Translations under genes and position numbers: made by a program | Shown: in pieces, positions 39,679-47,126 of the stretch | How the letters are laid out: every line of letters begins with the position of its first letter | How positions within the stretch are numbered: the stretch's first letter is position 1 | Assembly (NCBI GenBank): GCA_963710665.1 | Contig: CAVQBC010000008.1 | Coordinates: forward strand, 1 to 64,000 | Direction: 5' to 3' | Length of the DNA stretch: 64,000 bases | Origin: CAVQBC01 sp963710665 | GTDB taxonomy: Bacteria; Actinomycetota; Thermoleophilia; Solirubrobacterales; Solirubrobacteraceae | The notes under the pieces: model-generated | Told to the model about the DNA's origin: nothing | Database searches by the model: none | What the model saw: only the letters and a program-made list of their open reading frames with translations

Positions 39679-40313
39679 CCGACGACCGCCAGCGCGACGA
39701 CGACGCGACACGCGGGGCGGCGACCCAGCCCGCGGGCGTCACCCCGCCCGGGGAGCCCGCCCAGCAGGCCGAGGCCGCCGGCGGCGCCACCGCCGAGGAG
39801 GCCCAGGCCGCCGCGGCCGCCCGCGAGGCCGCCGCCCAGGCGGAGCGGGCGCAGGGCGAGGCCTACGCCGCCGAGGTCCGGGCCGACGTGCTGGCCGCCG
39901 ACGTCCGGCGCGCCGAGGACGAGGCCACCGAGGCCCACACCGCCACGGAGCAGGCGGAGGCGCGCGAGCGCCGGCTGGCCACGAAGCAGGAGGAGCGCCG
40001 GGCGCGCGCCGCCTCGGCCGCCGAGGAGTACGAGCGCGCCCGCCGGCAGTCCGAGGAGGCCGCGCGGCTGGCTCGCGAGAGCGCCGCCGCCGCGCCCAAG
40101 GAGCCCGCCACGCTGTCGGCCGCCACGGTCACCGCGCCGGGGGTCGGCACCGCCACGTCGCCGCGCGCCGCCGCGGCCGCGTCCGCCGGCGCGAGCGCCG
40201 CTCCCGCCGCGATTCCCGAGGGCGGGCTGCAGGACCGGCCGGAGATCATGGCCGGCGCCGCGCTCGCCGGCGGGTTCGTCCTCGCCAAGGTCCTTCGACG
40301 CCTCTTCTACTGA
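39675..40313 (+). CDS. Ala/Glu-rich coiled-coil protein with C-terminal membrane anchor
   Basis: Protein of 212 residues. Residues 1-40 are disordered and Gln/Pro/Thr-rich; 40-145 are a long charged coiled coil (AQAAAAAREAAAQAERAQGEAY, then ADVRRAEDEATEAH and similar heptads); a Pro/Ala linker leads to a short C-terminal hydrophobic segment (EIMAGAALAGGFVLAKVLRRLFY). The layout suggests a membrane-tethered cytoplasmic coiled coil, perhaps envelope-organising. The GTG start overlaps the DUF4235-like stop, and the stop is 2 nt from the next gene. Composition is biased but the frame has the codon pattern of its neighbours. No named family is recognised. Confidence 0.75.
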   Translation: MTDDRQRDDDATRGAATQPAGVTPPGEPAQQAEAAGGATAEEAQAAAAAREAAAQAERAQGEAYAAEVRADVLAADVRRAEDEATEAHTATEQAEARERRLATKQEERRARAASAAEEYERARRQSEEAARLARESAAAAPKEPATLSAATVTAPGVGTATSPRAAAAASAGASAAPAAIPEGGLQDRPEIMAGAALAGGFVLAKVLRRLFY

Positions 40314-40315
40314 GC

Positions 40316-40786
40316 ATGAACGACAACGGCACCAACGAACTGGCCCGCGCGGTCCAGGACGTCACCGAGAAGGCCCAGCTCCTCGTCCACGAGGAGATCG
40401 AGCTCGCCAAGACCGAGCTCACGGAGAAGGTCACCAAGCTCGCCAAGGGCGCCGCGGTCGGCGTCGTCGGCGGGATCTTCGCCTTCTTCGGGCTGATCTT
40501 CATCCTCCACGCGCTGTCGTGGGGCCTGTGGCTGCTGATCGACGGCGGCGACAACATCTGGCTCGGGTTCCTGATCACGGCCGTCCTGCTGTTCGTCGTC
40601 GGCGCGATCGCGGCCTTCGTGGCGCTGCGCTTCATCAAGCGCGGGAGCCCGCCGACGCCGGCGATGGCGATCGAGGAGGCCCAGCTGATCAAGGAGACCG
40701 TCACCCACGCCCGCGGCAGCGGACCGCTGCCGCCGGTCACGCCGGCGCAGCCGCCGGTGGCGACGAGGCCGGAGGCGCGGCGCTGA
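40316..40786 (+). CDS. Actinobacterial holin-X/DUF1469-type membrane protein
   Basis: Protein of 156 residues. The amphipathic N-terminus (ELARAVQDVTEKAQLLVHEEIELAKTELTEKVTKLAKG) followed by two membrane helices (VGVVGGIFAFFGLIFILHALSWGLWLLI and IWLGFLITAVLLFVVGAIAAFVAL) is the standard phage-holin-like superfamily III layout. Despite the family name there is no phage context; such genes are chromosomal and sit with DUF3618 and DUF4235 genes. It overlaps the DUF3618 gene as TGATG. A role in membrane stress is inferred from this repeated gene neighbourhood in actinobacteria. Confidence 0.85.
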   Translation: MNDNGTNELARAVQDVTEKAQLLVHEEIELAKTELTEKVTKLAKGAAVGVVGGIFAFFGLIFILHALSWGLWLLIDGGDNIWLGFLITAVLLFVVGAIAAFVALRFIKRGSPPTPAMAIEEAQLIKETVTHARGSGPLPPVTPAQPPVATRPEARR

Positions 40787-41016
40787 TGGCCACGAGGACG
40801 CCGGACGAGATTCGCGCCTCGATCGAGGCCAACCGCGCCGACCTCGGGCTCGCGGTCCAGCGACTGCAGGGCGAGATCGCCAAGGCGGCCGACTGGCGCG
40901 CGCACCTGCGGCGCCACAGCCGCGAGGTCATGATCGGGGCGGCGGCGGCGGGCTTCGTGCTCGGCGGCGGGATCGCCGCGATCGGCGGCCTGCTCGGCGG
41001 CCGCCGCCGCCGCTAG
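40786..41016 (+). CDS. DUF3618 small membrane protein
   Basis: Protein of 76 residues. The N-terminal motif TRTPDEIRASIEANRADLGLAVQRLQGEI is the DUF3618 signature; a short linker leads to a single Gly/Ala-rich membrane helix and a polyarginine end. It is the last gene of the 39541-41016 operon and ends 4 nt before the convergent AI-2E permease stop, leaving no room for a separate terminator. Confidence 0.85.
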   Translation: MATRTPDEIRASIEANRADLGLAVQRLQGEIAKAADWRAHLRRHSREVMIGAAAAGFVLGGGIAAIGGLLGGRRRR

Positions 41017-41020
41017 ACGG

Positions 41021-42172
41021 CTAGGGCTGGCCGGGCTGGCCGCTCTGGACCTTGCTCATCGGGTCGGGGCCGGGCACCAGCGCGGCGCGGCGCAGCCGCC
41101 ACACCTCGCGCACCGTGATCTGGATCGCGGCGGCGACCGGGATCGCGAGCAGCGCGCCCGGGATCCCGAACAGCGCGCTGCCGAACAGCACCGACACGAG
41201 CACCACGAACGGCTCGAGCGAGACCGCCCGTGACTGGATGCGCGGCTGGATGAGGTTGTTCTCGATCTGCTGGTAGGCGATCGCCCAGACGGTCCAGATG
41301 ATCGTGTCGACCGGGAAGTCGCTGAACAGCGTCACGAGCCCGACCATGATCGCCCCCAGCGTCGCGCCGACGAGCGGGACCAGGTCGAGCAGGAAGATGA
41401 TCACCGCGAGCGGGAGCGCGTAGGGCACGCCGAGGATCATCAGCACGAGCCAGCTGAGCACCGCCGCGATCGCGGCCTGGGCGAGCGCGCCGGCCACGTA
41501 GTTGCCCACCGCGCTGCGTATGCGGTCGAGCAGGCCCTGGAGCCACTGCGCGCGATCGGGTGGCTGGAGGCCGAGGACGAAGCGCTGGAAGCGTGGCCCG
41601 CCTCCGAGCATGAAGACGCTCAGGATGAGGATCGTCACCGCCTGGAAGATCGAGTTCACGAGCCCCAGGCCGATGCCCGAGAGCACGCCGGCGGCGTCGC
41701 CGATGCGCCCCGGGAGCTGCTCGGCCTGCTCACGGAGCTTCCCGGTGAGGTCGTAGTCGCGCTGGAGGCGGCTCAGCGTGTCGTTCTCCGCGACGAAGTC
41801 CTGCACGTCCGTCGCGTAGGTGGGCAGGTTGGCGACCAGGTTGTTCCCCTGGGTGACGATCGGCGGCACGAGGATGCCCACGATCCCGACCGGCAGGAGG
41901 ATCAGCACGAGGTAGACGATCGCGATCGCGAACCCGCGCCTCATCCGCCGCGAGAGCACCGTCACCGGCCCGGCCAGCGCGATCGCGATGAACCCCGCGA
42001 TCACGATCCAGCCGATCGGCTTGCGCAGCAGGTAGAGCAGCCACAGGCAGAGGACGATGAGGACGACCGTCAGGGTCACGCGCACGACGGCGCCGACCGT
42101 CGGGACGAGCTGGACCTTGACCTCGGGCGCCGGCGCGGCGCGGTCCGGCGGCTGGGGGGTCGTCGGGCTCAG
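41021..42172 (-). CDS. AI-2E family (YdiK/PerM-like) membrane transporter
   Basis: Polytopic protein of the AI-2E/UPF0118 family with about eight helices. Features: LCLWLLYLLRKPIGWIVIAGFIAIALAGPV at the start, the soluble central region with LPTYATDVQDFVAENDTL, and the C-terminal LDLVPLVGATLGAIMVGLVTLFSDFP, IAYQQIENNLIQPRIQSRAVSLEPFVVLVSVLFG and LFGIPGALLAIPVAAAI. The start is uncertain. No ATG or GTG lies between the DegV stop and the coding-like N-terminal segment SPTTPQPPDRAAPAPEVKVQ; a CTG at 42172 overlaps the DegV stop as CTGA and would start it. The first conventional start, GTG 42085, leaves a protein of 354 residues that begins at helix 1. Confidence 0.8.
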   Translation of the reverse strand: MSPTTPQPPDRAAPAPEVKVQLVPTVGAVVRVTLTVVLIVLCLWLLYLLRKPIGWIVIAGFIAIALAGPVTVLSRRMRRGFAIAIVYLVLILLPVGIVGILVPPIVTQGNNLVANLPTYATDVQDFVAENDTLSRLQRDYDLTGKLREQAEQLPGRIGDAAGVLSGIGLGLVNSIFQAVTILILSVFMLGGGPRFQRFVLGLQPPDRAQWLQGLLDRIRSAVGNYVAGALAQAAIAAVLSWLVLMILGVPYALPLAVIIFLLDLVPLVGATLGAIMVGLVTLFSDFPVDTIIWTVWAIAYQQIENNLIQPRIQSRAVSLEPFVVLVSVLFGSALFGIPGALLAIPVAAAIQITVREVWRLRRAALVPGPDPMSKVQSGQPGQP

Positions 42173-43041
42173 ACGGGGCCGAGGAGGTCGCTGGGCAGTC
42201 CGGACACCCCGATCAGCCCGGGGCCGACGTGGGCGCCGATGACGGGGCCGATCTCCGACACGAACTCGACGTCGCGGCCGTAGATCTCGCGGCCGCGCGA
42301 GGCGAGCTCGGCGGCGACGTCCGCGGCCTGGATGTGCTGGATGAAGAAGCGGTCGGCGCCGCGCTCGCGGTCCTCGCGCAGGTACTCCACCATGCGCTCG
42401 AAGGCGCGGCTGCGGGTGCGCACGCGCTCGATGGGGGTGATCTCGCGCTCGAGCGTGAGGATCGGCTTGATCTTCAGCGCGGTGCCGAGCCAGGCGTTGG
42501 CGGCGCCGATGCGACCGCCGCGCTTGAGGAACTCGAGCGTGTCGACGCAGAACCACACCTTGAGCACGCGCCGCAGCGCCTGTGCCGCCTTCGCCGCCTC
42601 GGCGACGTTCGCCCCGCGGTCGGCGGCGTTGGCGGCGGCGACCGCCATCAGCCCGTGGCCGGCGCAGGCGGTCGCCGAGTCGAGCACCACGATGCGCTCG
42701 CCGTCCACGCCGCGCTCGACGAGCTGCTCGCGCGCCTGCTCGGCCGAGCCGCAGGTCCCCGAGATACCCGCCGACAGGTGGATCGAGAGGACGTCGGCGC
42801 CCTCCTCGAGCAGCGGCTCGTACACCGCGAGGAAGTCGCCGACCGACGGCTGCGAGGTGTTGGGCAGCTCCTCGGCCGCGCGCAGCTGGGCGTAGAACGC
42901 GTCGTAGTCCGGCAGGTCGCTCTCGCGGCCCGTGTGCCCGTCCCAGCCGACGTAGAGGGAGACGAGGCGGATGTCGTGGCGGGCGAGGACGTCGTCCGGC
43001 AGGTACTGCGTCGTGTCGGTGACCACCGCGACCCGGCCCAT
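42169..43041 (-). CDS. DegV-family fatty-acid-binding protein
   Basis: Soluble protein of 290 residues. The family begins VAVVTDTTQYLPDDVLARHDIRLVSLYVGWDG and shows LPNTSQPSVGDFLAVYEPLLEEGADVLSIHLSAGISGTCGSAEQA and LEFLKRGGRIGAANAWLGTALKIKPILTLE. The C-terminal GAHVGPGLIGV is conserved. DegV/FakB proteins bind a fatty acid for phosphorylation by a FakA kinase; no FakA is seen here, so the lipid partner is unclear. It is followed directly by the AI-2E gene. Confidence 0.9.
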   Translation of the reverse strand: MGRVAVVTDTTQYLPDDVLARHDIRLVSLYVGWDGHTGRESDLPDYDAFYAQLRAAEELPNTSQPSVGDFLAVYEPLLEEGADVLSIHLSAGISGTCGSAEQAREQLVERGVDGERIVVLDSATACAGHGLMAVAAANAADRGANVAEAAKAAQALRRVLKVWFCVDTLEFLKRGGRIGAANAWLGTALKIKPILTLEREITPIERVRTRSRAFERMVEYLREDRERGADRFFIQHIQAADVAAELASRGREIYGRDVEFVSEIGPVIGAHVGPGLIGVSGLPSDLLGPV

Positions 43042-43096
43042 TCGGCGCCAAGCCTACTCACGCGCGCGGACAGCGGACAGGCGCCCGCGCGGCGGC

Positions 43097-43110
43097 GGAA
43101 TCAACCATCT
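43097..43110 (-). repeat. Copy 1 of a 14-15 nt gene-end repeat (AGATGGTTGATTCC)
   Basis: On the minus strand the mtnA stop codon opens the sequence TAGATGGTTGATTCC. The same 15-mer follows the ABC-2 permease stop at 45875 and, without the first T, lies 40 nt past the glutaredoxin stop. In all three the repeat reads in the direction of the gene that ends there. Confidence 0.7.
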
Positions 43111-44146
43111 AGCCCACGGCGGCGACCGTCTCGGCGGTCACCGGCCTTGCCGTGCCGCGCTCGGTGACGAGCGCCCACACGAGCTCGGCGGGCGTGACGT
43201 CGAAGGCCGGGTTGCGGCAGCGGGTGCCGGGCACCGTGAGCAGCGCGCCGCCCGCGGTCCTGACCTCGTCGGGGCCGCGCTCCTCGATCCGGATGCCGTC
43301 ACCGGTCGGCAGGCCGAGGTCGACCGAGGAGGACGGCCCGGCGACGACGAAGGGGATGCCCGCGGCCCGGGCGGCGAGCGCCAGCGGATAGGTCCCCACC
43401 TTGTTGGCGACGTCGCCGTTGGCGGCCACGCGGTCGAACCCGGTGACGACGGCGGCGACCTCGCCGCGGCGGATCAGGCCGGCGGCGGCGCCGTCCACGA
43501 CCAGCTCGTGCTCGAGCCCGAGCCGGCCGCACTCCCATACCGTGAGGCGCGCGCCCTGCAGCAGCGGCCGGGTCTCGCACGCCAGGACGCGCACGTCGCG
43601 GCGGTCGGCCAGCTCGGCGATCACGCCCAGCGCGGTGCCGCGGCCGCTCGCCGCCAGCGCGCCGGTGTTGCAGTGGGTGAGCACGGTCAGCGGCCCCGAC
43701 GCGAGCGCGTCGTCCAGCGCGTCGGCGCCGTGGCGGCCGAGGGCGGCGCTGGCGGCCTCGTCCTCGGCGTGGATCGCCTCGGCCTCGGCGCGGGCGGCGG
43801 CGGCCATGCGCGCCGGCCCGGCCGCCAGCGCGGCGGCGCGGACGCGCTCGACCGCCCACGCCAGGTTGCGCGCGGTGGGCCGCGCGGACGCGAGCCGCTC
43901 CGCCCCGCGCTCGAGCGCGCCCAGCGACGGCTCGGCGGCGACTGCCATCGCGAGCCCGTAGGCGGCGGTCACCCCGATCAGCGGGGCGCCGCGCACCGAC
44001 AGGCGCTCGATCGCCTCCGCCGTGTCCTCGGCGCCCGTCAGCACGAGCACCTCCTCGGCGTGCGGGAGCCGCGTCTGGTCGAGCACGTGCAGCCGCTCGC
44101 CGTCCCAGCGCAGAGGCGGTACCCGCGTGCCGGGGTCGGCCGTCAT
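43109..44146 (-). CDS. mtnA: S-methyl-5-thioribose-1-phosphate isomerase
   Basis: Enzyme of the methionine salvage pathway, 345 residues, converting methylthioribose-1-phosphate to methylthioribulose-1-phosphate. The eIF2B-like fold is clear. The conserved Cys is Cys159 in TVLTHCNTGALA and the catalytic Asp is Asp238 in VTGFDRVAANGDVANKVGTYPLA; the N-terminal VRGAPLIGVTAAYGLA is also conserved. No other methionine salvage gene is nearby. It diverges from the ABC exporter ATPase with only 19 nt between starts, so promoters must lie inside the coding regions or overlap. Its stop is part of the gene-end repeat. Confidence 0.93.
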   Translation of the reverse strand: MTADPGTRVPPLRWDGERLHVLDQTRLPHAEEVLVLTGAEDTAEAIERLSVRGAPLIGVTAAYGLAMAVAAEPSLGALERGAERLASARPTARNLAWAVERVRAAALAAGPARMAAAARAEAEAIHAEDEAASAALGRHGADALDDALASGPLTVLTHCNTGALAASGRGTALGVIAELADRRDVRVLACETRPLLQGARLTVWECGRLGLEHELVVDGAAAGLIRRGEVAAVVTGFDRVAANGDVANKVGTYPLALAARAAGIPFVVAGPSSSVDLGLPTGDGIRIEERGPDEVRTAGGALLTVPGTRCRNPAFDVTPAELVWALVTERGTARPVTAETVAAVG

Positions 44147-44165
44147 GAAACGATGCTACGTGACG

Positions 44166-45023
44166 ATGCCCGCCGCGCTGCGCGCCACCGCCCTCGCCAA
44201 GGCCTACGGCCCGGTGCACGCGCTCCGGGGCGTCGATCTCGAGGTCCGCGAGGGGGAGCTCGTCGGCCTCCTCGGTCCCAACGGGGCGGGCAAGTCGACG
44301 CTCGTGAAGATCGCGTGCGGGCTCGTGCACCCGACCTCGGGGGCCGCCGAGGTGTGCGGCGCGCCGGCCGGCAGCCCGGACGCGCTCGCCGCGATGGGCT
44401 ACCTCGCCGAGCTGTTCCGCTTCCCCGACTGGTGCACGGCGCAGGAGCTGCTGACGCTGCATCAACGGCTCGCCGAGTCCTCCGGCGGTGCGGCCGAGCG
44501 CGCGGAGCTGCTCTCGCTGGTGGGGTTGCGGGAGGCCGCCGGGCGCCGCGTGGGGACGATGTCCAAGGGGATGCAGCAGCGGCTCGGGATCGCGCAGGCG
44601 CTGGTCGGCGAGCCGCGGCTGCTGCTGCTCGACGAGCCCACCAGCGCACTCGACCCCGCCGGGCGGCGCACCGTGCGCGCGCTGCTCGAGGAGCTGCGCG
44701 GGCGGGGCGTGTCGGTGCTGCTGAACTCGCACCTGCTCTCCGAGGTCGAGCTCGTGTGCGACCGGGTGGCGATCATCGCGGGCGGCGAGCTCGTGGCCGC
44801 CGGCACGCCCTCGGAGCTCAGCCGCCCCGGCGGGGTCGAGGTCGAGACCGCGGACGGGCCGCGCCTGTTCGCCGAGGCCGGCCGCGAGGACGTGCCGCGG
44901 ATCGTGCGCGAGATGGTGGCGGCGGGGGAGGAGGTCTACGGCGTGCGGGTACTGACCTCCTCGCTGGAGGACGCCTACCTCGAGGCGGTCGGCGAGGGCC
45001 GCATGGACGAGGTGCCGGTGTGA
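44166..45023 (+). CDS. ABC transporter ATP-binding protein (ABC-2 type exporter)
   Basis: ATPase of 285 residues. Walker A is GPNGAGKST, the signature is MSKGMQQRLGIAQAL, Walker B is LLLLDEPTSALD and the H-loop NSHLLSEVE. The C-terminal extension (GVEVETADGPRLFAEAGREDVPRIVREM) is typical of exporter ATPases of the CcmA/NatA group. ATG at 44166 opens right at the conserved ALRATALAKAYGPVHAL. It overlaps the permease gene by 4 nt (GTGA). The exported substrate is unknown. Confidence 0.9.
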   Translation: MPAALRATALAKAYGPVHALRGVDLEVREGELVGLLGPNGAGKSTLVKIACGLVHPTSGAAEVCGAPAGSPDALAAMGYLAELFRFPDWCTAQELLTLHQRLAESSGGAAERAELLSLVGLREAAGRRVGTMSKGMQQRLGIAQALVGEPRLLLLDEPTSALDPAGRRTVRALLEELRGRGVSVLLNSHLLSEVELVCDRVAIIAGGELVAAGTPSELSRPGGVEVETADGPRLFAEAGREDVPRIVREMVAAGEEVYGVRVLTSSLEDAYLEAVGEGRMDEVPV

Positions 45024-45877
45024 GCCAGGTCGCCGTGATCGCCGGCTTCGCGCTGCGCGAGAGCCTCCGCCGCCGGGTGTTCGTGGTGGTCGCGGTGCTC
45101 ACCGCGGTGTTCCTCGGGCTCTACGGCCTCGGCACGTGGCAGGCCTTCAAGGAGGTGCGCGACTTCACCGGGCCGGCCCTCGCCGGGGTCCAGCCCGAGA
45201 TCGTGGCGGGGGCGACGCTGCTCGGGCTGGCGATGTTCGCGACGCTCTTCCTGGCGACGATCCTCACCGTGTTCCTCACGCTCGGCGTCGTGCAGGGCGA
45301 CGCGGAGCGCGGCCTGCTCCAGCCGCTCGTCGTGCGCCCGGTGCGTCGGCGCACGCTGCTGCTCGCGCGCTTCGCCGGCGCGGCGGCGGTGTCGGCCGCC
45401 TACGTCGTCGCCGTGTTCCTGGCGGCGGCCACGATCACATGGGCGATCGGCGGGTGGTGGCCGGACCGCGTCGCCGGCCCGGCGGCGCAGCTCGCGCTCG
45501 CGGTGGCGATCCTGACCGCGCTGTCGCTGGCGGGCTCGGTGGTGCTGGCCAGCACCGCGAACGGGATCGCGATCTTCATGGTCTTCGGGGCCGGCCTGGT
45601 GGCGGGCCTGCTCGGGCAGATCGGCGAGGCGCTCAGGTCGGACACGCTCGGCGACGTCGCGGAGGTGACGAGCTGGGCGCTGCCGTTCGAGGCGCTCTAC
45701 CAGAGCGCGCTCGCCGCGATCACCGCGGACACCATCGGGTTCACGCGGCTCGCGCTCGACCTCGGCCCGTTCGGCGGCGCGCAGTCCGCCGGCCCCGCGC
45801 TGTGGGCGTGGGCGGTGGTGTACCTGGCGGGGGTGGGCGCCGCCGCCACGGCGGGGTTCGCGCGCCGCGACCTATAG
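45020..45877 (+). CDS. ABC-2 type membrane permease
   Basis: Integral membrane protein of 285 residues with about six helices. It begins SQVAVIAGFALRESLRRRVFVVVAVLTAVFLGLYGLG and includes the ABC-2/NosY-like segment GVVQGDAERGLLQPLVVRPVRRRTLLLARF, where the cytoplasmic loop meets the ATPase. The GTG start overlaps the ATPase stop. The stop codon TAG at 45875 opens a copy of the gene-end repeat, and a long hairpin follows. Confidence 0.87.
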   Translation: MSQVAVIAGFALRESLRRRVFVVVAVLTAVFLGLYGLGTWQAFKEVRDFTGPALAGVQPEIVAGATLLGLAMFATLFLATILTVFLTLGVVQGDAERGLLQPLVVRPVRRRTLLLARFAGAAAVSAAYVVAVFLAAATITWAIGGWWPDRVAGPAAQLALAVAILTALSLAGSVVLASTANGIAIFMVFGAGLVAGLLGQIGEALRSDTLGDVAEVTSWALPFEALYQSALAAITADTIGFTRLALDLGPFGGAQSAGPALWAWAVVYLAGVGAAATAGFARRDL

Positions 45878-45927
45878 ATGGTTGATTCCACGACCCCACG
45901 GTCGCGCGGCCGCGGAATCAACCATCT
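45876..45927. repeat. Inverted pair of the gene-end repeat forming a 14-bp hairpin; candidate bidirectional terminator
   Basis: AGATGGTTGATTCC (45876-45889) faces its exact reverse complement GGAATCAACCATCT (45914-45927), a 14-bp perfect stem. The 24-nt loop contains CGACC/GGTCG that can pair and a CGCGGCCGC palindrome. The element lies between the convergent ABC-2 permease and glutaredoxin genes. A third copy is at 43097-43110. It would serve both transcription directions; there is no T tract. Confidence 0.65.
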
Positions 45928-45967
45928 CGGCCCGGCGCCCTCGTGGACGCCGGACCGGCAGGGACGG

Positions 45968-46375
45968 CTAGGCCAGGCGGTTGTCCGGCTGCAGCGGCGG
46001 CGCGCCCGGCTCGGCGGCCTGCGGCGCCTCGTCGGGGGCCTCGGCCGGCGGCTCGACGCCGATGGTCGTGGCCAGCTCGCCGGACTCGTACATCTCGGTG
46101 ACGATGTCGCAGCCGCCGACGAGCTCGCCGCGCACGAAGAGCTGCGGGATCGTCGGCCAGTTCGACAGCACGGACAGCTCCTGGCGGATCCGCGGGTCGG
46201 GCAGGATGTCGACCGCCGCGTAGGGCGAGCCCAGCGCGTCGAGCGCCGCCACGGTGCGCGCGGAGAAGCCGCACATCGGGCGCTCGGGCGTCCCCTTCAT
46301 GAAGAGGATCACCTCGTGCTCGGAGATCGCCTCCTGGATGGCCTCGCGGATCGGGTTCTCGGTCGTCTCGCTCAT
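45968..46375 (-). CDS. grxD: Monothiol glutaredoxin, Grx4/GrxD type
   Basis: Protein of 135 residues. The monothiol CGFS site is at Cys35 (RPMCGFSARTVAALDAL), with the glutathione-binding WPTIPQLFVRGELVGGCDIVTEMYESGEL. It would bind a 2Fe-2S cluster with glutathione and deliver it to other proteins, or pair with BolA. The last 35 residues are an unusual Pro/Ala-rich tail. ATG 46375 is preferred to the in-frame GTG 46381. It lies 12 nt after bolA. Confidence 0.92.
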   Translation of the reverse strand: MSETTENPIREAIQEAISEHEVILFMKGTPERPMCGFSARTVAALDALGSPYAAVDILPDPRIRQELSVLSNWPTIPQLFVRGELVGGCDIVTEMYESGELATTIGVEPPAEAPDEAPQAAEPGAPPLQPDNRLA

Positions 46376-46387
46376 GGGCACCCGCCT

Positions 46388-46615
46388 CTATTGGGCTCTG
46401 GTTTCAAGGGACAGCGCGTGGATCGGGCCGCCGATCTCGGCGCCGAACACGGCGTAGACGCGGCGGTGCTGCTCGATGCGGCTCAGCCCGTCGAACTCGG
46501 GTGCCACGACAGTGGCCCGGAAGTGGTCGCCGCCTCCGGTGAGGTCGGTCACGTCCACGCGCGCGCCGGGGATCGCCTGCTCGATGCGCAGCTTGAGGTC
46601 GTCCGTCGTCGGCAT
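46388..46615 (-). CDS. bolA: BolA-family protein
   Basis: Small protein of 75 residues with the BolA class II KH-like fold: LKLRIEQAIPGARVDVTDLTGGGDHFRATVVAPEFDGLSRIEQHRRVYAVFG, ending in GGPIHALSLETRAQ. BolA proteins form heterodimers with CGFS glutaredoxins around an iron-sulfur cluster, and the next gene is exactly such a glutaredoxin. ATG 46615 lies directly behind GGAGG, which is tight; GTG 46624 would give better spacing from no visible site. It is divergent from erpA. Confidence 0.9.
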   Translation of the reverse strand: MPTTDDLKLRIEQAIPGARVDVTDLTGGGDHFRATVVAPEFDGLSRIEQHRRVYAVFGAEIGGPIHALSLETRAQ

Positions 46616-46734
46616 CCTCCGCACTAGCCTAGCGAGGCGGTTGCATCGGCCGGATCGGGTCGAGCCCCGGCCGCCACGGCCGCTACACTTCGTGAAGCAT
46701 TGGACCAGGCACCGCGACTGGAGACGCAGCATCG

Positions 46735-47088
46735 ATGATCACCTTCACCGACAAGGGCGCCGAGAAGGTTCACGAGTTCTTGGCGAGCCAGAACGCCGAC
46801 GTGCAGACCTCGGGCCTGCGCGTGGGTGTGCGCGGCGGCGGCTGCTCAGGCTTCCAATACGCGCTCGCCTTCGACACAGAGCGCGCCGGTGACACGGTGT
46901 TCGAGGACCACGGCCTGCGCCTGCTCGTCGACGAGCAGAGCCTGCCCTACGTCCGCGGCGCCATCGTCGACTACGTCGAGAGCCTGCAGGGCGCGGGCTT
47001 CAAGGTCGACAACCCGAACGTGATCGCGGCCTGCGGCTGCGGCTCGTCGTTCCGGGTCGCCGACGAGGAAGAGGTCTCGGCCGTCTGA
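46735..47088 (+). CDS. erpA: Iron-sulfur cluster insertion protein, ErpA/IscA A-type carrier
   Basis: A-type carrier of 117 residues that hands Fe-S clusters to target enzymes. The three ligand cysteines are present as Cys37 (GGGCSGFQY) and Cys100/Cys102 (ACGCGSSF). The rest follows the family (YVRGAIVDYVESLQGAGFKVDNPN). It is divergent from bolA-grxD with 119 nt between, where TACACT at 46683-46688 is a possible -10 element. The three genes form a small Fe-S delivery island near two iron uptake systems. Confidence 0.93.
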   Translation: MITFTDKGAEKVHEFLASQNADVQTSGLRVGVRGGGCSGFQYALAFDTERAGDTVFEDHGLRLLVDEQSLPYVRGAIVDYVESLQGAGFKVDNPNVIAACGCGSSFRVADEEEVSAV

Positions 47089-47126
47089 GCGGGTGGCGCG
47101 CGCGCTGGCGCGCCGCACCCCTAGCG

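Noticed and set aside
40316..40786. Prophage remnant because of the holin-like protein
   Set aside because: No lysin, capsid, tail, integrase or att-like repeats are present; this holin-X family is commonly chromosomal beside DUF3618 genes.
43097..45892. Composite transposon flanked by inverted repeats around mtnA and the ABC exporter
   Set aside because: The 14-nt repeats face the right way, but there is no transposase, no target duplication was seen, and the repeats sit exactly at gene ends, which fits a 3'-end element better.
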